This document shows positions 22,451-33,770 of a stretch of DNA of 64,000 nt, piece by piece. Each line of letters begins with the position of its first letter. Position 1 is the stretch's first letter. The notes below the pieces were generated by a model, which saw only the letters and a list, made by a program, of their open reading frames with translations, did no database searches and was not told the origin of the DNA. The DNA comes from Neckera pumila (lineage: Eukaryota; Streptophyta; Bryopsida; Hypnales; Neckeraceae). The stretch is taken from assembly GCA_963969595.1 (NCBI GenBank), contig OZ018418.1:4779001-4843000 (forward strand), written 5' to 3'. The position numbers and the translations under genes are program-made.

Positions 22451-22862
22451 AATCCGGATTTCTAAATAATGACATTGCGTGCTCCCACAGTCCGCCCAGA
22501 ACACAGGATCGCGCTACAAACTTCCGTCGAATAACGTAGTCATAGAGCAGAATTGTCGTACTAGGAACTGGACTACCGAGCGAAGTTTGATGGATCCGTA
22601 ATGACATTTTGTATTTCATAGTTGTATGTGTACATTCATTTGTAAATAGTATAAATAATATATTGAGTTTGGAGTTTGCATATTGATAATATCTTGTCTT
22701 TTGGACTTTGGATTTCAGTGTGTGTGTTCTTCTTTGGCATGGAGGATATTGGCTGGTGTTCTTCCTTGGATTGATGTGTATTTTATACAAGTTCAAGATA
22801 ATTGTTGGAAAATTCCATCCTCTAAGCGGAGGCTAATGCAGAGCCTACAATTTGGGTTGTAA
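22451..22862. other. No recognised gene
   Basis: AT-rich spacer between the CCGG-rich element and the GC-rich ORF pair. A 115-codon minus-strand frame here shows no domain. Confidence 0.45.
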
Positions 22863-23653
22863 AAGCCAATCTTGAGCTCCAGCAAATCCGAGGGAGGGAG
22901 CTATGGTCCCGCGCTAGTTTCAAAGCTATACTTGTTGCGCTCCGCAGCGGATGCGGCTTCTGCGGCCATAGACTATTCCAAGGGGGACGTTAAGGACGGC
23001 GGCGTCGACAGTCCCCCGAGTCAAAGACCCCTCAAGACACCCGTCTATTCCCTGTCCCCGCTGAAACGAGCATCTTTGGCTGGAGGAGGGTTGTTTTTGC
23101 CGGCTCCTCGAACAGAGGGCGCGACGAATCAAAAATTAAACCTCCCGATCGACGAAGCTGCAATACATCATCGTCTTGAGGATATATTGCCGAATCCCTT
23201 GTGCCACGCCATGCAATGTCCCGCAAAATCAAAATAGCGTCAGAGGGTGCAGCTCGCTTATCTCGACTCGACAATTCTCAGCAACGTCCCTCGCCGTCCT
23301 TTGGAGGCAGACGACTACCCTCCATCAACGACATTCATACAAAAAGGTTTATTCGAGATCAGCGGCAATCTTTAAACTCGACATCAACTGGATCTAGTCG
23401 TCCGTACATAAGCAATGCCAAGATGTTGTTGCTGAGTCTGCCTCCTCGAGAGTCTAAGTCTCTTTCGGCCTCCGAAATTCCACATAGTGCAAGTAAGCGG
23501 AAGTGGAAGGAGCCGAGTGTGAACTTCGATGGTGCCCTTAATTGCCACTATGCGCAATATCCTTCTCGACGCGAAGAAATTATGAGAGCTTGTGAGAAAC
23601 GGAAAGTGTTGGAGGCATCAGAGAGTAATTGTACAGGAACTAACGGCGTATAG
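22863..23653 (+). pseudogene. Unrecognised GC-rich coding-like segment, two overlapping frames
   Basis: An open frame from 22863 to 23237 (no ATG near the start; the preceding in-frame stop is at 22860) overlaps a second open frame from 23201 to 23653 shifted by one base. The first is S/A/L/P-rich with SPPSQRPLKTPVYSLSPLKR. The second has SPSFGGRRLP and KRKWKEPSVNFDGALNCHY. GC content and length of open frame are far above the surroundings, and the two frames look like one former frame broken by an indel near 23200-23240. I do not recognise the family. It could be a captured gene fragment or the relic of a resident gene. Confidence 0.4.
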
Positions 23654-24714
23654 GGAAGGAGGACAAGTTCTTGAAGTCCTTAGCTTTCGAGCCTTCTATA
23701 CTATTAATAGCATATACAATCAAGTATAGAAAAAAAGATTTACAAAAATAGAGTGCTTTTTGTATAGTGAGCCTCTTTCATTCTAATATATTGAGTCAAA
23801 GTAGTAACTCAGCGGTATATAATTTGTTCACTTCAGATGATATTCTGAGCGAAGGTATAGTCATACTCTTTTTGTATTCAAATTCTCAATTTAATTGAGC
23901 TTACTGAATGTAAATGTGATCTCTTTTCCATCTTCAATGTACTTTGTGGCTGATTATTTGGAAGAACATTTCTTGTTTTGATATCTTTTGATAGGATTCA
24001 CTTGTTCATTTCAAATCAAAGAGCCAAACTGTTTGAGAGTTGCTATTGTTGTCATAGCTTGGGCTATAGTTATCTTTGGGTTCAATACCTATTGAGTCAA
24101 TGGACCTTTGCATCGGTTTTCAAAGTCTCAAAATGACCATAATGTCTCAATTTAATGAATAAGGCCTTAGTGGAATTAAAGGATTCTAGACAAGTGAATC
24201 ACAGGTGCTCAAACATTTAGTATATATCTATAGGTGAATATCGGCTAATATACTATTCCATCTGAGAGATTTTAGTTTGTGTGGAGAACATCAAGGTTTT
24301 CTCACTACTGAAATAGATCCAATCTTAGGTGTCCACATAATTGTGAAGATGTAGAACCCAGTCGCCTAGAATTCCAACAGTGAGTGATAGGGTAAAAACG
24401 AAATGCATATTTAGACTAACCTTTGTGCATGTACAATCCAAATACTGTATTGTATCAGTGATAAAAACATGAATTACTTCCATTTCAGCAGATGAAAGAA
24501 AAGACAGCCCCCACTTCATATATCAGGTGACTACCTGTATGCCGCACGCATAATGAACACTATAAATAAATTTATATATTCATAAAGATTTATGGTGCTA
24601 ATATTTGTCACAAAAAACAACACAGAGAGATTCATCATATAATAATCGAACTCAAACAGGATAGTGTACCTGGAAAACATAACTTGACATTGCGCTAACT
24701 TGACATAGAAAGCC
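23654..24714. other. No recognised gene
   Basis: AT-rich sequence with stops in all frames; no domain or repeat structure recognised. Confidence 0.5.
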
Positions 24715-24878
24715 TCATGAGATCTCACGATGTCCGCAGCTACCGGCACAATGCATCATGAGATCTTGTGATGGCTGCGACAATCCAAACAATGCACCGT
24801 GAGATATCACAATAGGCGCGACGACTCACAGAGTGCATTGGGAGTTCTCACAATGGCAATGGCAATCCAGACAAGGCA
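24715..24878. repeat. Four 41-bp units each with a 16-nt GATC-centred dyad
   Basis: Units begin at 24715, 24756, 24797 and 24838, exactly 41 bp apart, and each ends in (A)nTGCA or GGCA. Each opens with a 16-nt dyad: TCATGAGATCTCACGA, TCATGAGATCTTGTGA, CCGTGAGATATCACAA and TTGGGAGTTCTCACAA. The first two are closest to the consensus TCGTGRGATCYCACGA seen again at 28.55-29.07 kb. The array lies just beyond the 3' end of DUF7869-like copy A. Confidence 0.85.
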
Positions 24879-25049
24879 CTCAATAATGGGTCCACCACGT
24901 TTGCCCGATTCAAATTTGCTAAGGCAGCCTCTCTACTCTTAATAGGAATGGTCCTTGATTTCAAATCCTCTATTTTTGACCTAATTTGCATACACTGCAG
25001 AAGCTGCGTCAACCTAGGTAGGGGTTGAATCTTTAACAATCCATTTATC

Positions 25050-26740
25050 GTACCAGCAATTCTGGCACCTCAACTCTAGTATACTTTTGGAATTATCCAG
25101 TCGCCAATACTAAAGCACGAACTTTCTGTTATTTGCATCTCTTTCTTGTCTGCATATAGTAGACAATGCTCTTCCTTACCAAACAGCACATGTTTCCGAG
25201 ACTTCCGGCTTGAGAAGTATCCATGAGCTTGTCGTATGTCCAGCTACGGATTGAAGCTTTTCCTTGGTGCTTCATTTGCGGGGCCGCAATAAGGTTCAGG
25301 CTTCTCTTCTTCCTCCAAAATCACATCCATGGGATGGGCCATCAATCTTGGGCGAGGGATTCCATTCCGCGCCACCCTCCAATCATATTGTGGCTAGAAG
25401 CCTTCCACCAACTTTGGAGGATATTCAAATTGTGATTCCTTCAGCTCATCCAGTATACACTTCCAGTATTTCACATATGGACCGAATGCAGCTACAAATC
25501 CCTCAAATTTTGACATTCCATGTTGCCAATATTGAATGTACTTCTCAAGTCCTATCAAAATGAAACCTTTGTTCATAGTAGCTTTCCTGCCATTTTCCTT
25601 GCCTTCTCTTGATTTTCACCCGCGACGAGAACCTCACTGCTCTACATGGGCTTAAATGGAACAGGCTTTGGACAGCCATAAGGGAGCATGGATAGGTCAT
25701 TTGATATCTCCTTCAAATGCGTTGAGAAGGTTTATCAGACGGAAGCCACTATGAATGAACTGTTGACCTTTTGTAATTCATGATGGGGACCCCATCAATT
25801 TCCACATAGAACTTGAATAGGTGCATCTCCTCCAATCCAACTAATTTTTCCAAGACATTGGTTTGGAAACCCTCTACGAATGACTTGAAATCCCCCACCT
25901 CCTGTATGAACTTCGGCAAATATGACAATTCTTGGTACTGCATGAAGGCTTTCAAGAGGTCAACGTCAACAAAAGTGTTCTTGGTCTTCAGCGCCTTGGA
26001 AAGGTGGTTGAAATAGGCATCAATGTCCTTGTGAGTATGTCCAACTAGTAGAAACCCAGCTTGAAGTTCTTTGGAGACACCTTGTGCAGTGAGCAACAAC
26101 AAGTATGCCATTAGGTATTTGTTCTTATTATCCTTAGCAGAGTTAATGAGCTGAATATATAACTTTTTAGGAAGAATGTACTTCCGACCCAAGCTTTTGG
26201 TTTAGTGAGGGTCAGGTTGTCCATACATCTAAACTTTCCTTTGAGCAGTGCCTCAGACATTGGATTTGCTGAAGGTTATGGAAAGAAATTGCTTGCCTCT
26301 CGAATCAGTGGACTCTCCAGTCGGCGCAACAACTTCACCAAAGACAAAATGGTGAAGTTGGAATCTGTCGGCCAACACCATGGCATAATGGGTGTACGCA
26401 CCATCACCATGACCATGAGCTACCATTTCAATAATGCTCATAGAAAGCTGCCCCAAACCTGCTGTGGTCTTTATTATCACCCGCATTCTAGAGAGAGCCA
26501 TCTTTGACGTATCCATCTTGTCGAGAATTATACATAAAATTCTCCGTGGATCTTGTTTGGATTCCTCATGCCAAGATGTATACAAACAACGGCAAGATGC
26601 TTGGTGATTTAGATGATGGATCCTCTGATTCACGAACTCCACGTATTACGAGCTTTCTTTTGGGGACTTTAGGATATACTGTTGTAGATCATTGCATAAG
26701 GTACATTTTGCAAACAAACTTCCAACAGGCTTAATGTAGA
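25050..26740 (-). pseudogene. DUF7869-like transposon protein, copy A, core and C-terminal part
   Basis: Reading right to left: FAKCTLC (a Cys pair), CRCLYTSWHEESKQ, ILCIILDKMDTSKMAL (the D-x-MD-x-x-K motif), VAHGHGDGAYTHY, a frameshifted stretch near 26200-26260, then INSAKDNKNKYLMAYL, FLLVGHTHKDIDAYFNHLSK and DFKSFVEGF. Further left the same pattern continues in pieces: KYIQYWQHGMSKFEG (about 25540), PEPYCGPANEAPRKSF (about 25270). The combination of a D-x-MD segment, DNKN+Y and VGHTH-x-DID is characteristic of the DUF7869-type family of transposon-associated proteins in plants, algae and other eukaryotes. Whether this is the catalytic transposase core is not settled by what I can see. At least two indels and several stops make it a pseudogene. 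Confidence 0.75.
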
Positions 26741-26982
26741 CGTTGTTGAAGTGGTCCTTTTTAATTCTACTAATAATCGATTGACTAGCGGGCGGCAGAC
26801 TGTAGTTGGCATTCAACAAAAAAAACAGAACTAATACGCTTCAGAAATGGTACGAGCATAAAACCAACAAATGCAAATGACAAACAATACTTTAGAAGAA
26901 AGATTGTCACATCTCATAATCATTGATTTAGTCGAGAGATCTCCCGAACACCAATTGCAATAATTAGAAACAAGAGGCATAC

Positions 26983-27492
26983 CTTGTTCGCATCCGCTTG
27001 GACTCATTTCTAATTTCTCCCCGCAGGCAAAAATTTAAGAATGTCCACTCAGCCATTACCAACACCGTGCATTTGGTGGGGCATTTGATCAACTTTCTTG
27101 TTAATAATGACTTTTATAGTACCCGTAACCTGAACAGTCCTCGATCGAGTCCTCGGTCGCTTATTCCCTTTGTTTGCGTGCGTCTCCAAATTCATGCTAC
27201 CATTGTACATCTTGATGTAATTGTGGTAAGTCGACTTTGGGATTCCATGAATTATGTACCACGCCATGCCACAAACTTCCACTCCTTGTAGTGTGATGAA
27301 TTTTTGCTTCTGATTCCCATTCATTTTGTGAAGCTGCCCTCCTACTGCAATCCCATATTCACGGCGGTCCTCAAACAATTTCAAGTAGTATTTCTACCTA
27401 ATCAATTGCGTGAACTGGTGGTTAAAATGCTGGCAACACAAACGTTTGCAATACTTTTCTGAGCTGACTTTCCGAATCTCTTCGTCTGCCAT
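26983..27492 (-). pseudogene. DUF7869-like copy A, N-terminal exon
   Basis: Starts at ATG 27492 (MADEEIRKVSSEKYCKRLCC). A TAG falls after QLIR. The frame then has KFITLQGVEVCGMAWYIIHG and IPKSTYHNYIK, a polar K/R/T-rich segment, and FLPAG near the end, with three more stops. It ends at AAG followed by a GTATGC donor at 26982, giving an intron of about 240 bp before the core exon. The segment with VC..AW..I.G..KST(Y/F) is homologous to 35199-35483 in copy B. Cysteines at the start (YCKRLCCQHF) may bind metal. Confidence 0.65.
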
Positions 27493-27506
27493 TTTTTGAT
27501 CAAACT

Positions 27507-28017
27507 ATGATTGCTTCAGCTTTATACTGGGTTAACAGACTACAAAGCGATATGGTGCTTTTGTTCTACCTCCGAGATAAGCAAGAGGGTTGCCTATATC
27601 GGATTAGGCAGCAAAATGATCCACTGTCTCCTTCAACAAACAACTGCTTGGAAACCAACACTCCAATAGTGGCCACCTATCGTGCAACATTATGGCTTCT
27701 ATGATACCTACAAAAAAATCAAGGACTGTCACACCCACAAAGCCCTCACCAAGTGTTTCATCTTGGAAATGATCTTCCGCCCTCTAGCAAATGATATGAC
27801 CCAACAAAACAAGGAGTCCCCCTCCGTCTTTCCAATGCACATCAAGTCCAAACCAGGCCCCCTAGCGAATATACGGACGTGGATCCACTGGGGGATTCCT
27901 CGATGCCCTTACAATGTTGGCAATTCTCTACACACAACACATCCTGAACATCATACAATATTCTATAGCTATTGTGACGGGGGGTATATATTAAGTCCTA
28001 AAACTCTAATTCTATAG
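27507..28017 (+). pseudogene. Possible Ty3/gypsy integrase fragment
   Basis: Two overlapping open frames on the plus strand, opposite to copy A and directly upstream of it. The first has VNRLQSDMVLLFYLRDKQEG. The second has QHYGFYDTYKKIKDC followed 40 residues later by QQNKESPSVFPMHIKSKPGP and WIHWGI. This resembles the zinc-binding H2C2 region (GHxGxxKTYxKI...Cxx(C/Q)K) and the start of the integrase core (P..P..PF..WGID) of Ty3/gypsy elements, but the Cys pair and the catalytic Asp are not intact. The assignment is tentative. Confidence 0.35.
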
Positions 28018-28549
28018 AATAAAGCTGCACCAAAATTTAAATTCAGGGCTCCACAGGTAGAGGCATACCTAGCCACTAGCCCTGGGGATGAACCTCCTTA
28101 ACAATCTCGGATCTAACCACACCAAATCTAGGAAGAAATAGCTTAACCCAATCACTGGTCACAAACGACGGAGATTAATTTCAAGACTCCTATGATTCAC
28201 TTCCCACATGCTCTCCGCCTACATATTGAACTATCACAACAGCAAACTCACTGAATGAATCCATTCTCAATGAATAATGGCCAAGAGATTTCGAAGATTT
28301 GTTGAACCTAAAAATATCATGAAGAAAAGAAGGAGTTGGTCTAGTCAAGAGGTCAGCGCTTCATTCCTAGCCAAGGAACTTGACGACAATGTCTTCGGCT
28401 ATACTACTAAGGAAACATTTCCCCTATGGTATACAAAATAACTAGGCAATCATTAACAATAGTGTTAGGGAATCTAAAGATAGCATGTCTTGGCTAATGA
28501 AAAGAGTACCCCAACGAGTTAAGCAACAACATCTCAAGTCTACAAACAA
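28018..28549. other. No recognised gene
   Basis: Between the integrase-like fragment and the dyad cluster. Mixed composition, no domain recognised. Confidence 0.45.
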
Positions 28550-29069
28550 TCATGTGATCACACAATGCCCGTGAAGAGAGCACTTAATTGTAGCCAATAC
28601 TTTGAGGAATAAGCCGCTGGAACCAGATAGAAAGGTTTACAACTAAGGTTCAGTGTATCGTGGGATCACACGACACTCAGATCGCATGGTCACCTTTTTC
28701 AGCAATTGTGGCATCCCAACATCCTTGTACAGAATTACACATATAGGCAGTGAATTCAAATTAAGAAGTAAACAAATTGAATCACGCAAATGAATCCCCA
28801 ACTAATATTCAATTAGCCATGGGATTCCACGACCAGGACATCCTAGGATCCACAATACAGAGGTCTTGAGATCTCCGCATTAGAAAAAGAGACTATGGGA
28901 TCTCACAATACTAGTTTGGAATCGAGAGAAGCATAGACCCAAGTTGATGAGGGAGGCGCCTAGAATCATAGTGATGGGGCCCAAAACCAAATTTGGTCTA
29001 GTCAGTCGTGGGATCCCACGATACCAAGATCGTGAGATTCCACGATACTACAATCCTAAGATCCTCCAA
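28550..29069. repeat. Cluster of 16-nt GATC-centred dyads
   Basis: Dyads of the TCGTGRGATCYCACGA class at 28550 (TCATGTGATCACACAA), 28658 (TCGTGGGATCACACGA), 28817 (CCATGGGATTCCACGA), 28864, 28893, 29006 (TCGTGGGATCCCACGA, perfect), 29030 (TCGTGAGATTCCACGA) and 29054 (degenerate). Unlike the 24.7-kb array they are irregularly spaced, except for 24-bp steps at the right end. Both sites together bracket DUF7869-like copy A. Confidence 0.8.
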
Positions 29070-31546
29070 TTTCTAGATCATTGAATTCCTCCATTCAGAG
29101 ACCATCGAGATTTGCTACACTTTACAAACACCGATCAAGGAATTTTACAATTGGGTCCAATATGTACGCGTATTGTTCTACCATATATCACAGTATCTAG
29201 ACATTTTTGTCGACATTTGACGACAAAGTGGTCGTATCTGCTGGCACTTCAAATTGTGTTGTCTGCTGTCTTGAAGTGAACCTCCATGTCACCACAACAT
29301 CCCTTCACTAGGTGACTTTTTTGTAAGTAAATCTACTGATGTGAGCAACCACCGCAGTCAGACTCTTCTTTACTGTCAAAATACGCGTGCTTAAAGAGTT
29401 TTACAAATTGTTGTGGCATACAGTTGATTGATGAAACATTCAAACTTGGAATTTCACAGTTTTTGATAGGGATGCATACTTACTTCGTGAGAAATGACCC
29501 GGTCAGAACATTGTGCCCCTCTATTCCAACCTTACCGCCAACATCGGTAGACACCGACTCCAATCCCCGTAGCTTGCTCCATGTGTTCACGTGTGCAAGC
29601 GAAAAAGAGAAGCTTGAGTTTCTTTTCGGGTTATAAACCACCTAGACTGGAATTCTTCAGCTGTGGATTCCCGCCTTGATTTTTGAAATTACATGCGGTT
29701 ATTCACTTCAGAAGTGGACTGTATTCTTGAATTTTGTGTTGCTCTGACCACAAGGAGGGAGGGCATGGGGCTCTTGACTTTGTAACTAGAAATTTATAGC
29801 TCCAATCTTCACTGAAATTCCGGATCTTCACTGACATTCTGAAATTTGTAGCATTCATGGTATTGTTGCACAATTTCATAGGAGTCAATGATGCTTCAAA
29901 CAAAGTGCATTCAACCTTGAAGACTTTCATTTTCCCGGATTTCACACGCTTCTCTAAGCAATACTCGGACGAGTAACTCTATGTCCCTCCACCTCAAGCC
30001 AATCTGACGATTTGAACACCAATCTAACGACTCCTCAATTGTTGTGCCCCGGTCCGTTTTGTGCTCTATAGTCAGGGTGCTTGTCGTTTCAATCTGTCAG
30101 TCCAGGGAGCCGGGGAGCCGGGGTTTGTTTTCTCATCCCTAGAGCGCTTGGGGCTGGTGTATCTATACTGAAACCTCTTAATGCCCAAGGCAGCAGTTTT
30201 TTGGGGGGGAAGGTTGGAGAAGTGCTGAAGTGGCAACATACGAAAAAATGATGTAGCCAAATATTTTAGTATTAATCTATATTTTGGATAGAGTTATCTT
30301 TTCATCCACATATTTATTTGAATTTCATTTATATTGGGCATTTTTGTCCAAAATTTAAAAAAGACTTGGAGCAATTTGGCATTATCATACAATTTTTCTT
30401 CAAATTTTTCCTATAGGCTTGATTCAACCCATTTATTTTTTAGGCATTTCGGCCTGATAAGATCCAAAAATAAACACTGCAAGGCATCCAAATGTGGTGT
30501 CCAAGAAACTTTGAAGTTAATTAAAACCTTATCAAATTGCTATTTTTAATATATTATATTTTTGAAAGATTCTTTCTGAAGTCTAAATCTAAACCTAAAA
30601 TTCAATTTTGAAAATGAATGATTATTATTTTTTCTATTCAAGATTTTGTGCAAATGTAACCATTGCAATTTTTACTTTTTTTACTGTTCAGGGCTCTTGG
30701 AAATTAGCCTCAAATACTCTAGATCTTAGAGAATAAATCACATTAGGGGTTATATTTGTCAGGCCCTTCAACCTCATATTTTTTGGATCTTGAATAATTT
30801 AGATTTGACGTGCAAAAGGAAAGCTCAAAAATTTTCATAGTTTTAACACCCTGATGATCAAATATTATAATCTTTCAATCTTAAATGATATTGTTGTGTT
30901 TTCTTTTCTAATGTAATCTTTAACATGTGTAGTTTGAATTTAAACAGCTACAATTCAAAAAAATTGCTTCAACTAATCTAAATGTTGGCTTTTAGTTCAA
31001 TTTAGAGTAAATTCTAAGAGGCTAAAAACAAGCCTTGGGCATTTAGGGGTTAATGCTTCCAATGAAATTCCGTTTCATTGGAATTTAAAAGATGAACAAA
31101 TTCTAAAAAGAAAGAGCTATTGAACCCTTCATTTTTTATTAAATGAGGGATTTCACCTAAAACCCCTCATTTGCCAAAAGAATTTACAATAATTTTAAAT
31201 TCAAAGTTGTTCATACTTGATATTTTATATTTCAATGACTAAAGTCTTAAGGTTTGGGATCCACAGTTATAAGGTGAATTGTCCACAATTATAGGATGTA
31301 GGATACATAGTTGCATGGTTGAAGGTTCACGGTTCTAGAATCATGATTTTTGGTTTCATAATTCAAAGTTCAGGGTGTCATGGTTCATGACTAACAGTGC
31401 TAGGACTTAGGATTAAAAATTTCAAGGTCATAGTTATTGGTTTCAATTGAAGGTATACAATTCATAATTTAGGGTTGTCAATTCTAGAGTCTTCGATTTT
31501 AGGCAGATAGTTTTAAGATTCCCGATTCCAAATCACTAGAAGTAAA
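29070..31546. other. No recognised gene
   Basis: Short open frames on both strands (for example 29424-29636 plus, 29703-29945 minus) show no domain. A C-rich patch lies near 30040-30130. The rest is AT-rich with stops in all frames. Confidence 0.5.
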
Positions 31547-31724
31547 CTGTGTTGGATCCCACAAAACCATGTGGGATTGGTTTTGTTGAGTTTCTAGTTT
31601 CCAAAGCAATGTTTTGCGTTTGAAAATGCATTTCCACACAATCCAACGCATTCCAACACAGAATTTTGCATTGAAAACTAGGAACTCAACAAAATCAATC
31701 CCACATGGTTTTGTGCGATCCAAT
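31547..31724. mobile_element. Foldback element or MITE
   Basis: TGTGTTGGATCCCACAAAAC at the left pairs with a diverged inverse copy at the right (GTTTTGTGCGATCCAATGCA). The arms continue inward through ACCATGTGGGATTG, GTTTTGTTGAGTT and CTAGTTT, leaving a loop of about 60 bp. No CACTA ends. Target duplications are not clear. An open frame across it on the minus strand is incidental. Confidence 0.6.
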
Positions 31725-32746
31725 GCAATTTTCTTCTATTGTAACGCAATTTTCTTCTTGTGAGAACTTTTTGTTCAGGGTTTCTAGATTCATAATTCAA
31801 GGTTTTTGAGATTTTTCACGGTTTACAGATTACATCCCACATAGTTTAGGGTTTAGGGTTTACGGATTTTATGTATAGCATAGAATGAACTTGAAGTTCA
31901 GTGCTTGCAACATTTTTCACTTGAATATCATATTCATTATTTTGGGAGATCGGGAGCCTCCCAAAATAACATTGTCCATTTGTAGGCCTGGAATTTGAAG
32001 TTGGCTTGAAGTACATTTACGTTGAAGGGAACTAAACTCTTCCATTGGAAGATAAAATTTCCGTTAAATAGGAGTCTATAGTAAGGTTAATGCTTCCTAG
32101 TATTTATTGTGCATTATTATTTAAGCAACATTTATATATAAATACATTGTGTTCTTTATTAATTATCAAGTCATGAGTTGAACGGTTGGTTGTACAAGGC
32201 TATCTATCTCATTCACGTGGTCCAAGTGCGATTCCCATTGAATTTGTATGAGTGACTATGAGATGTACATGACTTGGTGTTGCCTAGTGACCTTTGCAGG
32301 TTGGAAAGAAGTAACAACCAACCAGCCCCTATCCAAAATTGTGACAAATGCTTCATGTGTTAACAAAATTAAAAGTAGTCTTATCCTCTACCAATCTTTA
32401 TACATGACATGATACTTTGAAAAGAAATTTATTGAGTCAATGAATAAGGAAAACAATGCCATCTAGACAATGCATTGTATAACAACAAATATATTCAAAA
32501 CTTTATAAAAACGCAGGTGCTTCGCAAGGTGCTTCATACAATATAGAAAATAATCTAATATGAAAACCACAAAATCAAATCAAAAGACTCCAATCAGTGA
32601 CACACTTTCTATAACACTAAATATATAAATAATCATAGAAAATTCTTCAAGGTTATGCAAAGCATTACCATGGAAAAAAACTGCACTCAAAACTAATAGA
32701 AGTACCTTAAATACTATAAAGTTTTTCTATATTGTCTTGGACATGC
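31725..32746. other. No recognised gene
   Basis: AT-rich with two TTTAGGG-like words near 31846. A stretch around 32165-32260 faintly recalls tRNA-type internal promoter boxes but is not supported well enough to call. Confidence 0.4.
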
Positions 32747-33250
32747 TCAATTGGAATAAGAGTCTAGACTTTTGTTGATAACATCAACTTGAGTTGCGGG
32801 TATTTTTAGGACACATTCAACAATGTCCTTCTTCACCCTCGACTTCCAGGCTGTGACCAACGCATTTGTTTCGGCCCACACCGGGTTCTGGGTCCCGTCC
32901 ACTTTCCAACACAATCCTTTGGCGGAGTTCCATCCAAAACAACTCTCTTGAACATTTCGGTCGCGAGACGTGGGCTTAAAATATTGAATCAACACACAAT
33001 TAGGAAGATCCGGGTTAGTCAAAGGATTAGTCAAGGCTCTTGCAATCCATATAGATTTTGCATCACCATCAGCTGGTCGAACAGCGACAAAGTATCCTTC
33101 AAAAACATCACCTGCCACTCAGAAAGATGGCAATGGGCAATTGCAAAGTTGCCCAATGAAGGCATCATCCTCAGCAAACTCCTCACAAACCTCACCATCT
33201 TCACTAAGTTCTTCCTCCTTAGTTGGATCAATATGAGAAGAAGGCCAAAA
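32747..33250 (-). pseudogene. DUF7869-like copy B, C-terminal domain
   Basis: Reading leftward from about 33250: EDDAFIGQLCN, a stop, then a clean frame from 33118 to 32747 with VFEGYFVAVRPADGDAKSIW, IARALTNP, CVLIQYFKPTS and CFGWN, W, and W-rich spacing ending in KIPATQVDVINKSL. This is the C-terminal domain usual for the same family (a small beta-rich region with GYFVAVR and W(I/V)A+). It is separated from the core by about 500 bp of AT-rich sequence that may be an intron. Confidence 0.6.
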
Positions 33251-33770
33251 GTTGTCCTTCAATGTTGTTGACAATTCAACTGGCTCCTTCACTCGGGGGG
33301 TGCACTTAGTGTATCTAATCCAAACAACGTGCGAACAAAACTTTGTACCCCCTATATTATATCCTAAAATTTAAGTAAATGAAAACAAAAAAAATATGAA
33401 TATATTCTCCTAATTTGAAAGTTTATGTTTTGAATTATTGATATTTTTATTTGCTAATGATAATTTGTTACAAATTTTTGAAGTAAATAGATACACTGCA
33501 GAACTGAAAAATAACTTTCACACCCCTATATTATATCCTCAAAAATTGTCTAAAAAATGAACAAAAAAATCCTAAAAATAATTCTCTATTGAAAGCTCAT
33601 TTTGAGTTGAATATTGATGCAATAGTCATCTAAATGTGTTCTCTATAAATATTTGAGTTGAAAAATATGCCATTTTAGGTTCATTTTCAACCTCTTCTAG
33701 AAATCATTCCATATTTCATTTGAGTTGGAAATTTTGGCAATAGAAACCTATAGTCATAACCAAACAATGC

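Noticed and set aside
32165..32260. tRNA-derived SINE
   Set aside because: A GTGCGATTCCC word recalls a B box and the upstream sequence faintly an A box, but spacing, cloverleaf and poly(A) or repeat copies are not evident.
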